Positions 13,910 to 14,518 of a stretch of DNA of 14,518 nucleotides are shown here, piece by piece; the first letter of the stretch is position 1, and each line of letters begins with the position of its first letter. The stretch lies in contig NVVU01000016.1 of assembly GCA_002733485.1 (NCBI GenBank), positions 27,968 to 42,485 of the forward strand. Direction: 5' to 3'. Source of the DNA: Robiginitomaculum sp. Lineage in GTDB: Bacteria; Pseudomonadota; Alphaproteobacteria; Caulobacterales; Maricaulaceae. The notes beneath the pieces are model-generated. The model saw only the letters and a list, made by a program, of their open reading frames with translations, did no database searches and had not been told where the DNA came from. The translations under genes and the position numbers were made by a program.

Positions 13910-14518
13910 TCATTCTGCCATGTGGGGATTGGCCTGCATTTTTTTCACTGCAAACCCAAACCCGATCAAGGCAAAGGCAGCCAATATCGCTGCCCCGGCA
14001 AAAGGTGCTCCCGGGAAATATACCCCATCCCCCTTTTCGCTAAACATACCAAACAGACCGGTAAAGAGGACCGGCCCGATAATCGCCCCCAGCGCGGCAA
14101 CACTGGCCAGTGCGCCTTGCAGTTCGCCCTGTTCAGATTCTGAGGTACGGTTGGACATAATGCCCTGTATGGCCGGGCCAATCATCGCCGAAAGAAAAGA
14201 CGCCACGATAACGGCGTAAAGCTGCCACCCGGCCGTAACCAGCGCATAGGCAGAATAGGTCAACATCATCGACACCAGACCAATCATGGCCGAACGCACT
14301 TCGCCAAAACGCGGAATGGCCCAACGGGTAATCAGCGCCTGACTAAGGCCAAATACCAGGCCGACTACCCCCAATGAGAGCCCAATATCCAGCGGCGTCC
14401 AGCCAAATTTTTCCTGTGTGTAAAAGGCCCAGACGGACGGATAGACCTGGTGTGCAATGCCAAAAAACAACATCACCCAGGCCATGGCCATTACCACCGG
14501 GCGCGCCTGCAAATGAGA
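13910..14518 (-). CDS. MFS transporter, TetA-like (DHA1) C-terminal half, 5' end beyond window
   Basis: The frame is open to the right edge and ends at TGA 13910, giving about 203 residues. An internal TTG at 14512 is Leu in this frame, not a start. About six membrane helices are visible, as for helices 7-12 of a 12-helix MFS protein. The segment IQGIMSNRTSESEQGELQGALASVAALGAIIGP matches the helix 10-11 region of the tetracycline/H+ antiporter group (the QGxxQG element). The family is proton-driven drug or metabolite export in the inner membrane. Tetracycline as substrate is not implied, since many chromosomal members have unknown substrates. It is followed by tgt after 7 bp, an arrangement suggesting co-expression. 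Confidence 0.88.
   Translation of the reverse strand, partial: SHLQARPVVMAMAWVMLFFGIAHQVYPSVWAFYTQEKFGWTPLDIGLSLGVVGLVFGLSQALITRWAIPRFGEVRSAMIGLVSMMLTYSAYALVTAGWQLYAVIVASFLSAMIGPAIQGIMSNRTSESEQGELQGALASVAALGAIIGPVLFTGLFGMFSEKGDGVYFPGAPFAGAAILAAFALIGFGFAVKKMQANPHMAE

Noticed and set aside
13910..14518. Tetracycline resistance gene
   Set aside because: The segment is TetA-like, but only half the gene is visible, there is no TetR regulator or mobile context, and chromosomal members of this group have varied substrates.

Overview
The window reads as chromosomal DNA of a Gram-negative alphaproteobacterium. The evidence is a propionyl-CoA carboxylase pair of the alphaproteobacterial kind, many exported proteins with lipobox or Tat signals, a CspA-family protein, and tgt linked to an efflux-type MFS gene. 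Placement below class level (a marine, Caulobacterales/Hyphomonadales-like lineage) is only a guess. Both edges cut a gene: pccA at the left and the MFS transporter at the right. No phage, transposase, CRISPR, tRNA or rRNA is visible.

Layout. 1-1457 (-): N-terminal three quarters of the biotin carboxylase subunit PccA. 1570-3092 (+): a secreted GH5 glycosidase followed by a DUF302 lipoprotein. 3095-6620 (-): a probable operon of a cytoplasmic amidase, a Tat/lipoprotein-type amidase and a small K+ channel-like protein. 6796-7287 (+): a universal stress protein whose stop overlaps that of an unrecognised 150-residue protein (7284-7736, -). 7737-9040: a mostly gene-free stretch around one cold shock gene (8175-8393, -). 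9041-11255 (-): a 2-oxoglutarate/Fe(II) oxygenase followed by pccB, behind a good sigma-70-like promoter. 11444-12785 (+): two exported proteins that appear to share a two-cysteine module. 12787-14518 (-): a TetA-like MFS gene followed by tgt.

How the genes fit together. PccA and PccB would form propionyl-CoA carboxylase, feeding propionyl-CoA from odd-chain fatty acids, branched amino acids or cholesterol-like substrates into methylmalonyl-CoA. Their genes lie on the same strand about 7.6 kb apart with opposing genes between them, so they cannot share a simple operon. The GH5 enzyme and the amidases suggest scavenging of polymers and amides, but their substrates cannot be read from sequence.

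The most unusual signals are: (i) AGGG(G) words at about one helical-turn spacing in the gap downstream of pccB, which also form a canonical G-quadruplex pattern; (ii) a near-identical 23-bp element on either side of the cold shock gene; (iii) a Tgt in which two of the three expected zinc-binding cysteines are serines; (iv) the adjacent two-cysteine exported proteins. No complete new multi-gene system could be identified with confidence.
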